From Aurantiochytrium sp. KH105 (lineage: Eukaryota > Sar > Bigyra > Thraustochytrida > Thraustochytriidae), in the NCBI GenBank assembly GCA_003116975.1, contig BGKB01000157.1, positions 1 through 48,217 of the forward strand: DNA of 48,217 nt, in the 5' to 3' direction. The notes beneath the pieces were generated by a model, which was not told the DNA's origin, did no database searches, and saw only the letters and a program-made list of their open reading frames with translations. The position numbers and the translations under genes are program-made. Positions 17,594 through 26,295 of the stretch are shown one piece after another. Position 1 is the first letter of the stretch; each line of letters opens with the position of its first letter.

Positions 17594-18580
17594 GTTGATG
17601 GCGTGAGTATTACGAGTCATTTCGCGGTCCACTACGGCTGCGCATTGCTTATAACACGGAACACATTTTTGATTTATTGAGTTTTGTTGCTTTCCAAATG
17701 CTCAGGAATTTATTACTGTTTTGTAGTCAATAGACCGACGCAAGAACGTTTATCGGAAACACTGTTCAAATCGGCCAAGGCTATGTCTCTACTACAAGCG
17801 AGCGAGACTACCGAGATTTGCTAGAACCGGATTGCCTGTTGATTGTCAAGGCCAGGCCTATATACTTACTAGGTATTGAATCGATTTTGCAATACATTTG
17901 TCGATACAAGAAGCGCCTCTGCTGCAGCCGCACCTGTGAAAACATTTCAAGAACTCTTCCAAACAATTTATTTATGGGAGCCATTCTCAATCCGGGCAAG
18001 AGGAAAGAGTAGCGGCAGACCTCCCCCCCCCTCCCCCCCCCAAAAAAAGTCTCGTCATTCTTCGATGTTCAAACGATACCAATGCGGCAAGAGCGCTTCT
18101 TGTCATTTTCTTGTATATACCATGATGAACTTGAGTCTGCCTTGAGCTTTCGGTAGTACCACGTATCGACCTTAGCGACACGCATCCTCGGTCTAGATTC
18201 TCTTTTCAAGGCCAGTATGCTCTTGGTGATCAACAAACAAGAGCACTGGCACTGATGGGTATACCATACCATGGACATGGTTCCAAATGACCCTACGAGA
18301 CAGGCGAGAGGCTAGATCAACGCCAGTTGCACGACAAGCCGCTTTGCCGCACTTGCCGGACTTCTTGTCCAAACAGAAGAAAGATGTCGGCCTGCTGATG
18401 CCGCTGTAGTGTCAGTATGAGAGCACGTTCTAGCTGCAGCCAAGAGAGCCGTGAGCTAAGCTCTTTCCTAGGCGTCGGCCTAGGACTCACGGCGATGTCT
18501 CGTCTCGGTGGCCCAAACAACTCTCAGGCTGCGCTGCGGCTTTCTCTCGCAGGGCGCGCCGCGCGCAAAGCGCTGCGGCA
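17594..18580. other. Spacer between metallothionein-like and carrier genes
   Basis: AT-richer 3' flank followed by the promoter side of the next gene. It holds a C-rich homopolymer tract (18021-18041) followed by an A run. A pyrimidine tract ending tttctctcgcag (to about 18552) lies 29 bases before the next ATG and could be a 3' splice site of a leader intron. No gene recognised. Confidence 0.45.
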
Positions 18581-19522
18581 ATGGCAGACTCATCAACAAC
18601 GGCGGCGGTGACACCAGGGCCGACACCGACGGCAGCGGCTTCGTCGGCGGCCTCGCGGGGTGCAGAGGCTTTCTCAAAAGGCGCGCTCAGCGGGATGGCG
18701 TCGGCGCTCGTCTTGCAGCCGCTCGACGTGGTCAAGACCCGGCAGCAGGGCCTCGTTGCCGCGCACGTGCACAGCGCTGGCCTCGGCAGAACTGTCACAG
18801 AGCATGCAGGCCACAATGCCTCGCGCGTAAGCGCAAGGCACGCCGTGAGTGAGATTCTTGCGCAAGATGGACCTGGTGGCCTGTGGCGAGGCTTGCGTCC
18901 CACGATCGCCCGGGCAGCCCTTGGGCCGGGTGTATACTTTGTCATGCTCGACATGATGCAGGGGAGGAATCGTAGCAATGCAGACCGCAAGCTCACGGTG
19001 TTTGTGGAAGGCGCCGTAGCGCGCGCGATTGCTGGAACGCTCCTGTGTCCTCTCTCCGTAGTCAAGACACGCTTCGAGTATGCACGCGACGCGAAAATGC
19101 CGTCTGTGTGGTCCACGCTAGTCACTATTGCTCGCGAGGAGCGTCTGCCAGGGCTCTTTCGAGGCGCAGTGCCCACGCTAATCCGCGATGTACCTTCATC
19201 AGGGCTCTACCTCATGTTTTACCAGAGCGTTTTCCAGCCCCGCTTGCGCGCATACTTTGAGAACCATAGCGACTCCTCAAGTGTCATTAACGTGCCGGCA
19301 TCCCTTGCTGCCGGCGTGCTTGCTACGCTGCTCACGCATCCCTTTGATGTGGTACGCACTACGGTTCAACTCAACAATGTTTCTCTCAGGGAAGGCGTAA
19401 TTATGCTTTGGCAAGCCCGGGGCGCCGCCGGCTTTGCACAAGGACTCATGGCCCGCATTCTGCGCCGCCCAATCAATATGTGCATTACTTGGACTTTGTA
19501 TGAAAAGATTCTCGCAAAGTAG
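18581..19522 (+). CDS. SLC25A38: Mitochondrial glycine carrier, SLC25A38/Hem25-like
   Basis: 313 aa with the threefold structure of mitochondrial carriers. The PxDxxK-type signatures are PLDVVKTR (about 47-54), PLSVVKTR and PFDVVRTT, and each repeat has its trailing aromatic/Gly segment. The wording of the repeats is that of SLC25A38/Hem25: GGLWRGLRPTIARAALGPGV, LFRGAVPTLIRDVPSSGLYL, and near the end RRPINMCITWTLYEKILAK. SLC25A38 and yeast Hem25 import glycine into mitochondria for 5-aminolevulinate synthase, the first step of heme synthesis. The N-terminal 30 residues are Ala/Ser/Thr-rich and probably unstructured. The second signature has Ser in place of the acidic residue, which is normal for this subfamily. 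The ATG at 18581 is the first in frame. Carrier family is certain; the substrate is inferred. Confidence 0.88.
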   Translation: MADSSTTAAVTPGPTPTAAASSAASRGAEAFSKGALSGMASALVLQPLDVVKTRQQGLVAAHVHSAGLGRTVTEHAGHNASRVSARHAVSEILAQDGPGGLWRGLRPTIARAALGPGVYFVMLDMMQGRNRSNADRKLTVFVEGAVARAIAGTLLCPLSVVKTRFEYARDAKMPSVWSTLVTIAREERLPGLFRGAVPTLIRDVPSSGLYLMFYQSVFQPRLRAYFENHSDSSSVINVPASLAAGVLATLLTHPFDVVRTTVQLNNVSLREGVIMLWQARGAAGFAQGLMARILRRPINMCITWTLYEKILAK

Positions 19523-20165
19523 TCTGCGTAGGAGTAATTTTTTTGGCTCGAGTCATTATCATGTCCTCGTTTCCTCGAACTGCGGTGCAGTAGTCAGCAG
19601 CACCCAGCCGCAGAACCGAGTTGTCTTCCTCTTTTCGATTCTTTCTTTCTTTCCCCATTGGGCCAAGCTATAAGATCGTCACTGCAGCGTCGATCATCTC
19701 ACCACGTAGCGTTCTATAATTTTTACAAATATGTCACCTCACGTCTACTAGAACTTGGTTGTCTGCGTGTCTGGCGGGGTGGCTGGTTGGCTGTAGCCTC
19801 GTCGATACAAAAACGTCGCGCCCGCGATGGCTTGGAAAACTATACTACCGAGCATTTCTCCGAGAAACTGCAAGCTCATTCCCTGCGCACCAACAAAGTG
19901 GGTGGTATAAACCTCGCGCGGAATGGCAGGTGCTCGACGTAATTCCCCGCCTGCGCCAATGTTTCGTGGTCCGCATCGTGGCAGATGACCCAAGCCATCC
20001 GGGATCCAAGCACACCGTAGGCTCATGACGACCTTGCAAGCTCTCGCCACGCCATCTTGAACGTAAAAGATTGCTTCTGAAGTTGCATTCTTCCTTCCTT
20101 CCTTCCTCCTCGTAGGCTTGTGACGAAGCGCTCGAAGCGCTCGCAAAATTGCAATCGCGGACACA
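19523..20165. other. Spacer upstream of AspH-type hydroxylase, possible leader intron acceptor
   Basis: No gene recognised. A TTCC-repeat pyrimidine tract (about 20088-20110) ends cctcctcgtag at 20115, 51 bases before the next start codon. That is a good 3' splice-site candidate for an intron in the 5' leader. A weak donor (gtaaaa) lies at 20063. Confidence 0.45.
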
Positions 20166-21335
20166 ATGGACTCCAGCGACGGCAGCGGCATCGGCGGCAT
20201 CGGCGGCGGCGGCGGCGGTGCGCACGACGAGGGGGACACGGGCTGGGGGCAGATCGCGGAGCTCTGCCTTTTCAAGGATGGCGAGGTGAACCGAGAGTGG
20301 GTGGACGGAAGCGACGTGGAGGACAGTGATGTGGAGGACAGCGATGAGGACGACGAGGAGTACCGCGAATACTATCGTGAACAGCTTGAGCGGCTGCGTC
20401 TCGAGAGCAGCAGGGCTGGCGAGTCTGGCGTAAGTTCTGCTGTCGCTGTGCAAGTGAGCGGAGACCTCAGCAAGAGCGCAGCTGCGCAAAACGTGGACGC
20501 GGACGCAGGGGAAAAGAAGACAGGCTCCGAGAGCCTTGACGCTGCCTCTTCCCACAACAACAACAACGACGACGTTGACAACGATAACGAGGAGGATGAG
20601 GAGGATGAGGAGGAGGGGGAAGGATCTGACAACGAGTCGTTTTCAAAGTATGGAGATCTCCCCGTCGCTCCAAGATACTATGACTGGCGCGAGTACTTTC
20701 CTGAAGTGCAAGGACTTTTGGATCACTTTGACGAGCTCGTCGAGGAGATGAAAACTCTCACAAGCGGACGCTGGTGTCCGTGGCCAGAGTACAAACTGTA
20801 TCAAGCCGAGGACCAATTTGGCGACTGGAAAGTTATTCCGCTCATGCATACCTTTCCCGCCTGGGACTCGAAACGGACAAAGTTGATCGAGGGCAATTGC
20901 AAGGCTTGCCCCCTGACCATGAGTCTTCTTAAAAAGATACCGGGACTGCGCACTGTACTCTACTCTCGTCTTGGTCCGCGAACGCGTCTTTCATCTCATC
21001 AGGGCTGGGCGGACCTTGCCAACTACGTGCTTCGCTGCCACCTCCCTCTGGTTCTCCCAACCGACGAGAAGTTCCGTGGGAGCTGTGGCATGTGGGTAGA
21101 AGGTGAGATCCAAAAGCACAAGGAGCGCGACGTCCTCGTTTTTGATGACAGCAAGATGCACAAGGCATACAATGCCTCGGAGGAGGAACGTATCATTCTC
21201 ATCTTTGACGTTGTGCGTCCGGATCAGCTTCCCAAGGGACTTGCCTCTGGCGGACACACGGAGCAGCTCGACGAGTTCATTGCACAATACGAAGCCTCTC
21301 TCGGGCTTTTTCCAGACCCGGGGAGTCACAAGTAG
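20166..21335 (+). CDS. Aspartyl/asparaginyl beta-hydroxylase-type 2-oxoglutarate oxygenase
   Basis: 389 aa. The first 160 residues are disordered: a Gly-rich start, then Asp/Glu-rich runs (about 40-62 and 125-155). The Asp/Asn hydroxylase fold runs from about 170 to 385. It keeps both iron-binding histidines of the AspH family: His278 in SHQGWADL (the HxG pattern) and His332 in VLVFDDSKMHKAYN. It also keeps the characteristic FDDS and LIFDVVRP strands. AspH enzymes use Fe(II), O2 and 2-oxoglutarate and lack the usual third acidic ligand, which is also absent here. Animal AspH has a membrane anchor and TPR lumenal part; neither is present, so this protein is probably soluble and the substrate is unknown. 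Start at 20166 is the first in-frame ATG. Confidence 0.85.
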   Translation: MDSSDGSGIGGIGGGGGGAHDEGDTGWGQIAELCLFKDGEVNREWVDGSDVEDSDVEDSDEDDEEYREYYREQLERLRLESSRAGESGVSSAVAVQVSGDLSKSAAAQNVDADAGEKKTGSESLDAASSHNNNNDDVDNDNEEDEEDEEEGEGSDNESFSKYGDLPVAPRYYDWREYFPEVQGLLDHFDELVEEMKTLTSGRWCPWPEYKLYQAEDQFGDWKVIPLMHTFPAWDSKRTKLIEGNCKACPLTMSLLKKIPGLRTVLYSRLGPRTRLSSHQGWADLANYVLRCHLPLVLPTDEKFRGSCGMWVEGEIQKHKERDVLVFDDSKMHKAYNASEEERIILIFDVVRPDQLPKGLASGGHTEQLDEFIAQYEASLGLFPDPGSHK

Positions 21336-21732
21336 CTCGAAAGACGACTTTGAGATCCTGGGCTCGCCTGCCTGCCTTCCTGCCTGCCCTGTTTATTTGT
21401 TTGCCTGTCTGCATCCTTTATGAAGTAAGAAATTACGTGTTACACTTCTCGGAGCTCGCTGTTCTTCATGCTTTGAAGGGGGGATTTTTTTTCAAAAGGA
21501 AGCGACAGCACGCACGGTTTCAATGCTCTTGCTCACTCTTTCAACAAGAACCAGAGTTGACGTTTCGACACCAGAGTGCGTATGTTCAGATCCTTCCTTT
21601 CTTGAACGAACAAATTGTGGCAACGTGGGATAGGAAACGGCGCCCGTGCCGCCATCGTCCTTGTATACCACAATGCAAGCCAGTCAGGATAAATATCAGT
21701 TGGTTTTCTTCTTCTTGAAATTGTCATAGTCG
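21336..21732. other. Spacer between converging genes
   Basis: 3' flanks of the AspH-type gene (+) and the glycosyltransferase gene (-). It holds a CTGCC-rich stretch (about 21366-21392) and otherwise AT-richer DNA. No gene recognised. Confidence 0.5.
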
Positions 21733-23361
21733 TCAAGATGATGCCCGTAAAAGGGACCACGCTCGTTCGAGAGCGTCTTCTTGGGAAATGTCGCGGCGCA
21801 TGGCGTCAGCTTTCCCCTCAAAGCCATTTGCTGGATCTAAAAGGCGAGAAAGAGCTTCTTGAATAGATATCTTGTCCGCATGTTTAGCTTGCAGATGAAT
21901 TCCTGCCCCGCCCACATCAAGCGCCTTGGCCCATCCCACCTGGTCATAGAACTGGAGCGCGGGAATGAGAAGCGAAGGACGACCATGCTTTAGCGAGCGC
22001 GCCGTCGTCCCTGCGCCACCGTGATGTACAACGCAAGCGCACAAAGGGAAAAGAAGATCATGCGGGACGCTCTCGAGGAGGAAGACTTGACTCGATGCAC
22101 TCGCGTCGAGACCTCGCGTGATGTCCGCATGGTCGCAACGTGGGGCAATAACAACGCAGGTCCGTCCAATTTGCAATGTGGACGATATACAGGATCTAAC
22201 AAGGTCCGTGTCAGCGGCCGCGTGCATGCTGCCAAAGCATACGCAGACCGGAGGTGCGGCTGCACTCCTCGCAAAATCTTGCAGTGCCTCAAACTCAGCC
22301 GCAAGAGTGACAGAGACGTCGCTCATGAAAAACCCCACAACATAATGACACGCGGGCCAATCTGTGGGACGGGGGGCTACAATCGACGAATATGCGTACA
22401 GCGTCTTGAGTTTGGACCCCAATCTATCGAGAATCTCGAGCGTCATGTCTGTGAGCCCGAGAACCTCTTTGCGAAACTTGTTTTGCTTGCCTGAAAAGTC
22501 GACGGCCTGCGTGGCCTGGAAAGCAGCCAAAAGGCGAGCCCAATGGCGTCCTTTTGTGACGATAGACGTGTTCCAAGGCCAGCGCGTCCAGCTTGCCTCG
22601 CCGAATGGTGGCATTTGGCCGGATGGCGTTTCAGGCGCAAACTTGAGAGCCCAAAAGGGGCACGCCAAGGCTTCGGCCATGTGGACACCGAAATGAACCG
22701 CAAAAGTACTGGCTATGATCATTTCAGACTCGTGCTCGAGGCAAGCTTGCCAGTATGCAGATGCAATCGGGGCGAACTTGGTGCTATACGGCTTGGCTGC
22801 GTGCAGAATAAAGTCCCGCATGGTTTTGGCTTCTGCCCACGCGCGTGTCGGCTCGAGGCGGTCCACGCCGCATGATCTGAACATTACGCCGTAAAGCTTG
22901 GCAAGAGGCGCGAAATCACCTGGGCCGCAAACAAGCGCACTTACCCCTCTCGGTGCTGCTGCTGCGAGAGCCAAGCAAGGTTCCACATCGCCACGTGTGC
23001 CAAGCGCAAGGATGATCACCTTGCGAATTTCCCCATTCCGCTTTTGCACGAATTCTGCAGCTCCGCTTTGCGCGACGTCGGGTTTTTTGTTGATGCTGTC
23101 GAAGAGCGCCGCTCCCAGCGCGACAGCGACCAAACCTGCGCCCAGCACGCCCAGGGCCGCAACTTCCACTCCCAAACCTTCGTATGTCCCGTCATCCAGC
23201 GCTGATCCTCCCCACGCCACGAGGACCGCCGTCCCCGCCACGAGGCCTGCGGCGCCGACCCTCCATCTCCGCGACCTCCTCGCGAGCTCTGCAGCTGCAG
23301 CTTCCCCTTCTCCTCCTCCTTCACGTTCTCCCCCGCGCGCGGGGTATCCATCCATGTGCAT
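21733..23361 (-). CDS. GT1 glycosyltransferase, sterol 3-beta-glucosyltransferase-like
   Basis: 542 aa. The N-terminus is charged and Gly/Glu-rich, followed by two hydrophobic spans (about 33-52 and 66-88), suggesting membrane attachment. The N-terminal half of the GT-B fold starts with KVIILALGTRGDVEPCLALA (about 113-132), the hallmark of UGT80/Atg26-type sterol glucosyltransferases. The nucleotide-sugar half includes PPVCVCFGSMHA. Its donor-binding stretch VVHHGGAGTTARSLKHGRP (about 446-464) is followed by FYDQVGWAKAL, as in sterol glucosyltransferases. The family moves glucose from UDP-glucose to the 3-hydroxyl of membrane sterols; an acceptor other than sterol is possible. The first ATG (23361) is followed by a second Met two codons on. 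The gene is divergent from the sorting-receptor gene with 533 bp between. Confidence 0.8.
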   Translation of the reverse strand: MHMDGYPARGGEREGGGEGEAAAAELARRSRRWRVGAAGLVAGTAVLVAWGGSALDDGTYEGLGVEVAALGVLGAGLVAVALGAALFDSINKKPDVAQSGAAEFVQKRNGEIRKVIILALGTRGDVEPCLALAAAAPRGVSALVCGPGDFAPLAKLYGVMFRSCGVDRLEPTRAWAEAKTMRDFILHAAKPYSTKFAPIASAYWQACLEHESEMIIASTFAVHFGVHMAEALACPFWALKFAPETPSGQMPPFGEASWTRWPWNTSIVTKGRHWARLLAAFQATQAVDFSGKQNKFRKEVLGLTDMTLEILDRLGSKLKTLYAYSSIVAPRPTDWPACHYVVGFFMSDVSVTLAAEFEALQDFARSAAAPPVCVCFGSMHAAADTDLVRSCISSTLQIGRTCVVIAPRCDHADITRGLDASASSQVFLLESVPHDLLFPLCACVVHHGGAGTTARSLKHGRPSLLIPALQFYDQVGWAKALDVGGAGIHLQAKHADKISIQEALSRLLDPANGFEGKADAMRRDISQEDALERAWSLLRASS

Positions 23362-23894
23362 CCATCCACGCAGGCACGACGCTTCGCCGCGCAGCGCGGG
23401 GCGAGGACGCGCGGACGCGCGGCGCGGGCAGGCCGGGCCAGAGCAGAGCAGCGCGGCGCGGCGCGGCGCGGCGCGGCGCGGCCTGCCTGCCGGCCTCGCG
23501 CGCGGGCTCGGGCTCGGGCCCTGCGCCGGGCACGTCGGAGCGGCGGGAGAACGTTCGATCTTTGCCTCGCTGCTGTCGTCTCTCGCTCCCCGTACACTGC
23601 GCTATAGCGCGCTTTACAGTTGGAGATTTCAAATCTCGTCCTTCTTCGTGTTCTTCTCCTCCTCCTTCTTCTTGTTCGTCGATCCATATCCGAAACGCAA
23701 CGGAGCGCCCGCCCGCGACCGCGCGCTCGATCGCCCGCTCTCGCCAGGCGCGCCGCGACGCGAAGACGGGCCCCGCGCCCGCGCCCGCGACCCCTTGCTC
23801 TCCCTCCGCGCGGGCGCGCCCCGGAACCGAGGCGCGGGGGCGAAGGCGCAGCGGGAACTCGGCCTCGGCCTCGCTCAACGTGAGCACGGCCAGG
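23362..23894. other. Divergent promoter region, very GC-rich
   Basis: 533 bp between the glycosyltransferase and sorting-receptor start codons. It contains a GGCGC-repeat run (about 23453-23480). The open frames across it on both strands are Arg/Ala/Pro-rich and reflect base composition. A bidirectional promoter is inferred. Confidence 0.45.
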
Positions 23895-25739
23895 ATGCCG
23901 GCGAAGGCGAAGGCGACGCTGCTGCGAGCGGCGACTCTCGCGGCGAGTCTCGTCGCGGTCGTGTGGAGCGCGGCAGCAGCGGCGGCGCAGGGCGATGTCA
24001 CGAGCGCCAGCGAGTTGTATGTGACGTATCCTGCGGCGCTCAAGGGCGACATTGAGCACCGCAGCGCACTCTTTGGCAGCGCGAACTTCGGTCCGCACAA
24101 CCAGGAAATCGCGCGCATCTCCGTGCTCGTGGAGGACACCAACTCATCCAACCCCAAGTACCCTTGCCCCATGGAGCTCCCTGCATCTGACTCCTCCAAG
24201 GATGAGGTGATCCTGCTCATGGGATGGTCGCAGTGCAGGTTCGTCCAGGAGGCAATCTTTGCGCAGGATATGGTGGGAGCCAAGGGTCTCATTGTGGTTG
24301 AGAACAGGTGCCTCGCATCCAACATGGATGCTAGCACCACCTCTGCGGCCTTTGTCGAGCACTGCAGATCGCTCTGCGACAACGGCTACTGCGGAGGCAT
24401 TGACAAGCTGAGCTACATGGGAGGTGTGCAGCATAGTGTGCACATCCCGAGCATGATTATCTCTCGCTGGGACGGCTTGCGCATGCTCGAGTGTCTGGAG
24501 CTCGAGCGCGACCTCGCGCAGGGCACTCTCACCAAGCTTAACAAACACGTCACGGGTGTCGCGTGCACCCCGCAAGCACCGGATGACCAAAAGGTGCTGG
24601 TGAACCTCAAGTGGAACCTTCCGCAAGAGTCCGAGGTCGAGTACCATATTTGGATGAGCTCCATTCTCAACGCAGATATCTTCACGAAGCAGATCTGGTA
24701 TGAAAACGTCGTCCCCCTGCTCGTGGGTAAGACCAAGTTCACCCCGCACATGTTTGTTTACGATGGCAAAGCATTGGGCTGCACCTCGAGCGGAACTGCC
24801 TCGCACTGCGAAGATGCCTGTCACAACAGCGGGCGATACTGTCATTACGATCCTGACGGACTTGGCGAAGGACGAATTTCCGGCGCAGACATCTCACGCG
24901 AGAACCTGCGGCAGCTTTGCCTGTGGAAGATTCTCGTGGATGATGCGGCAGAGTCGGTGCGCAACGACAACGAGGTCAAGTGGTGGAAGTATATTTCCAA
25001 GATTGCCGAAGAATGCACTGGCGAGGACCCTGAGCAAATGGATCCGTACTCGGAGGCATGCTCGAAAAAGGTGCACGAGTCGATGGGCTTTAGCTTTGAT
25101 GACACCTTGAGCTGCGTTTCGCAGAGCGGCGGATACGCAGACGAGAATACTGGCACGAACACCATTCTTGAAAACGAACTGGCAAAGCGGTCCGAGTTCG
25201 ACATTGTGCGTTTGCCGACGATTATTGTCAACGGCAAATTCATCGAGTTCGAGTCGGGGCTCAAGGACATCCTCGTGGCTCTGTGTGCCGGTTTTATCGA
25301 TAGCACTGCGCCGGACTTTTGCCCTTGCGTCGAGCGCACTGATGTTGGTCTTTATTTAGACGCGGCACTCGTGGAGACCTGCCTCCAGTATGCGCCGGAG
25401 AGTGCCCACTCGTCGGATAGTGACAATGCTGGTGGCAACAATGGCGTATCAATGGCAACACTCCTCTTTATCCTCGTGCTTGTGGTGAGCAGTCTTATTG
25501 CCGGCTTTGCCGTGTACCGTCGTCGCGAACGTGCACGTATGCGTGCCGAATTTCACGAAGATGTACGTAACATCGTCGGCGAGTACGTGCGCATGGACGA
25601 GGGTTCGAGCGAAGGCGACTTTTTGGGCCGTCGCTCAACGCGGGTCGGTGCCGCAGATGAGACGGACGTGGACGTGGAGACAGCGCCCAGGCGCGCGAAT
25701 AACAACTCTGGATATCAGCCTGTTGTGGAGCTTTCTTAG
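23895..25739 (+). CDS. Vacuolar sorting receptor-like type I membrane protein
   Basis: 614 aa. A signal peptide (about 1-31, basic then LLRAATLAASLVAVVWSAAAAAA) is followed by a PA domain (about 50-190, with MGWSQCRFVQEAIFAQDMVG and GLIVVEN). The central Cys-rich lumenal region ends in a thioredoxin-like part, RLPTIIVNGKFIEFESG then LVALCAGFIDSTAPDFC. That layout and wording match plant vacuolar sorting receptors (BP-80/VSR). A transmembrane segment (about 518-541) and a basic, then acidic cytosolic tail follow, with YVRM at 564-567, a YxxPhi adaptor-binding motif like YMPL of plant receptors. The EGF repeats of plant receptors are missing between the lumenal part and the membrane span. VSRs carry soluble hydrolases from Golgi to lytic compartments. 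I chose the ATG at 23895 for the signal peptide; the frame stays open upstream but over GC-rich promoter-type sequence. Confidence 0.85.
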   Translation: MPAKAKATLLRAATLAASLVAVVWSAAAAAAQGDVTSASELYVTYPAALKGDIEHRSALFGSANFGPHNQEIARISVLVEDTNSSNPKYPCPMELPASDSSKDEVILLMGWSQCRFVQEAIFAQDMVGAKGLIVVENRCLASNMDASTTSAAFVEHCRSLCDNGYCGGIDKLSYMGGVQHSVHIPSMIISRWDGLRMLECLELERDLAQGTLTKLNKHVTGVACTPQAPDDQKVLVNLKWNLPQESEVEYHIWMSSILNADIFTKQIWYENVVPLLVGKTKFTPHMFVYDGKALGCTSSGTASHCEDACHNSGRYCHYDPDGLGEGRISGADISRENLRQLCLWKILVDDAAESVRNDNEVKWWKYISKIAEECTGEDPEQMDPYSEACSKKVHESMGFSFDDTLSCVSQSGGYADENTGTNTILENELAKRSEFDIVRLPTIIVNGKFIEFESGLKDILVALCAGFIDSTAPDFCPCVERTDVGLYLDAALVETCLQYAPESAHSSDSDNAGGNNGVSMATLLFILVLVVSSLIAGFAVYRRRERARMRAEFHEDVRNIVGEYVRMDEGSSEGDFLGRRSTRVGAADETDVDVETAPRRANNNSGYQPVVELS

Positions 25740-26295
25740 AATTGGAAGACAGAGCCAGTCCACTGCAAACAAGGGAAGGAGTAAAGGAAGCATGATGATG
25801 AGCGCGTCAGGTCACTTTTGCGAACAAATACCTAGGTATCTGCGTTACGTAAGTATGCACAATCATAATGGAAAGATTTCCCATTTTGTTGTTATTGTTT
25901 GTCGCGCAACACGCGATCTTGATCTGTGAATAGCCGAGTATGAGTCATCGGCTTGGTGATAATAACAGCTTTTTCACTTTTTCCTATGCCCAAGTCTAGG
26001 CTTCGAAGCTTTCATGCGCGCAAGACGCGAGACGAACAAAACTTTTTCCGGGTATCAAAAGAATTATTGCTTACAGAAGGAAGAAAGAAAATGCGACACA
26101 TGAGGAACGTAAGGCGGAATGAATGAATCCACAAAGACTCGTCTGCTGCATCAAAACTAACGACGTGCAGCACACGAGATCTACTCGGGAAGAGAAAAAG
26201 GAGTGGTAAGAAGAAGAAGAAGAAGAGAAAGACAGAAAAACAATCTCGCCAAAAACATAAAACGTGTCCCGTCTACCCTGGTGTGGCCCATTTGG
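25740..26295. other. Spacer between converging genes
   Basis: AT-richer 3' flanks of the sorting-receptor gene (+) and the GARP factor gene (-), including an AAG-rich run near 26210-26232. No gene recognised. Confidence 0.5.

Noticed and set aside
22898..24098. Large frames on both strands across the glycosyltransferase/sorting-receptor promoter
   Set aside because: Arg/Ala/Pro-rich products of very GC-rich DNA, overlapping two certain genes.
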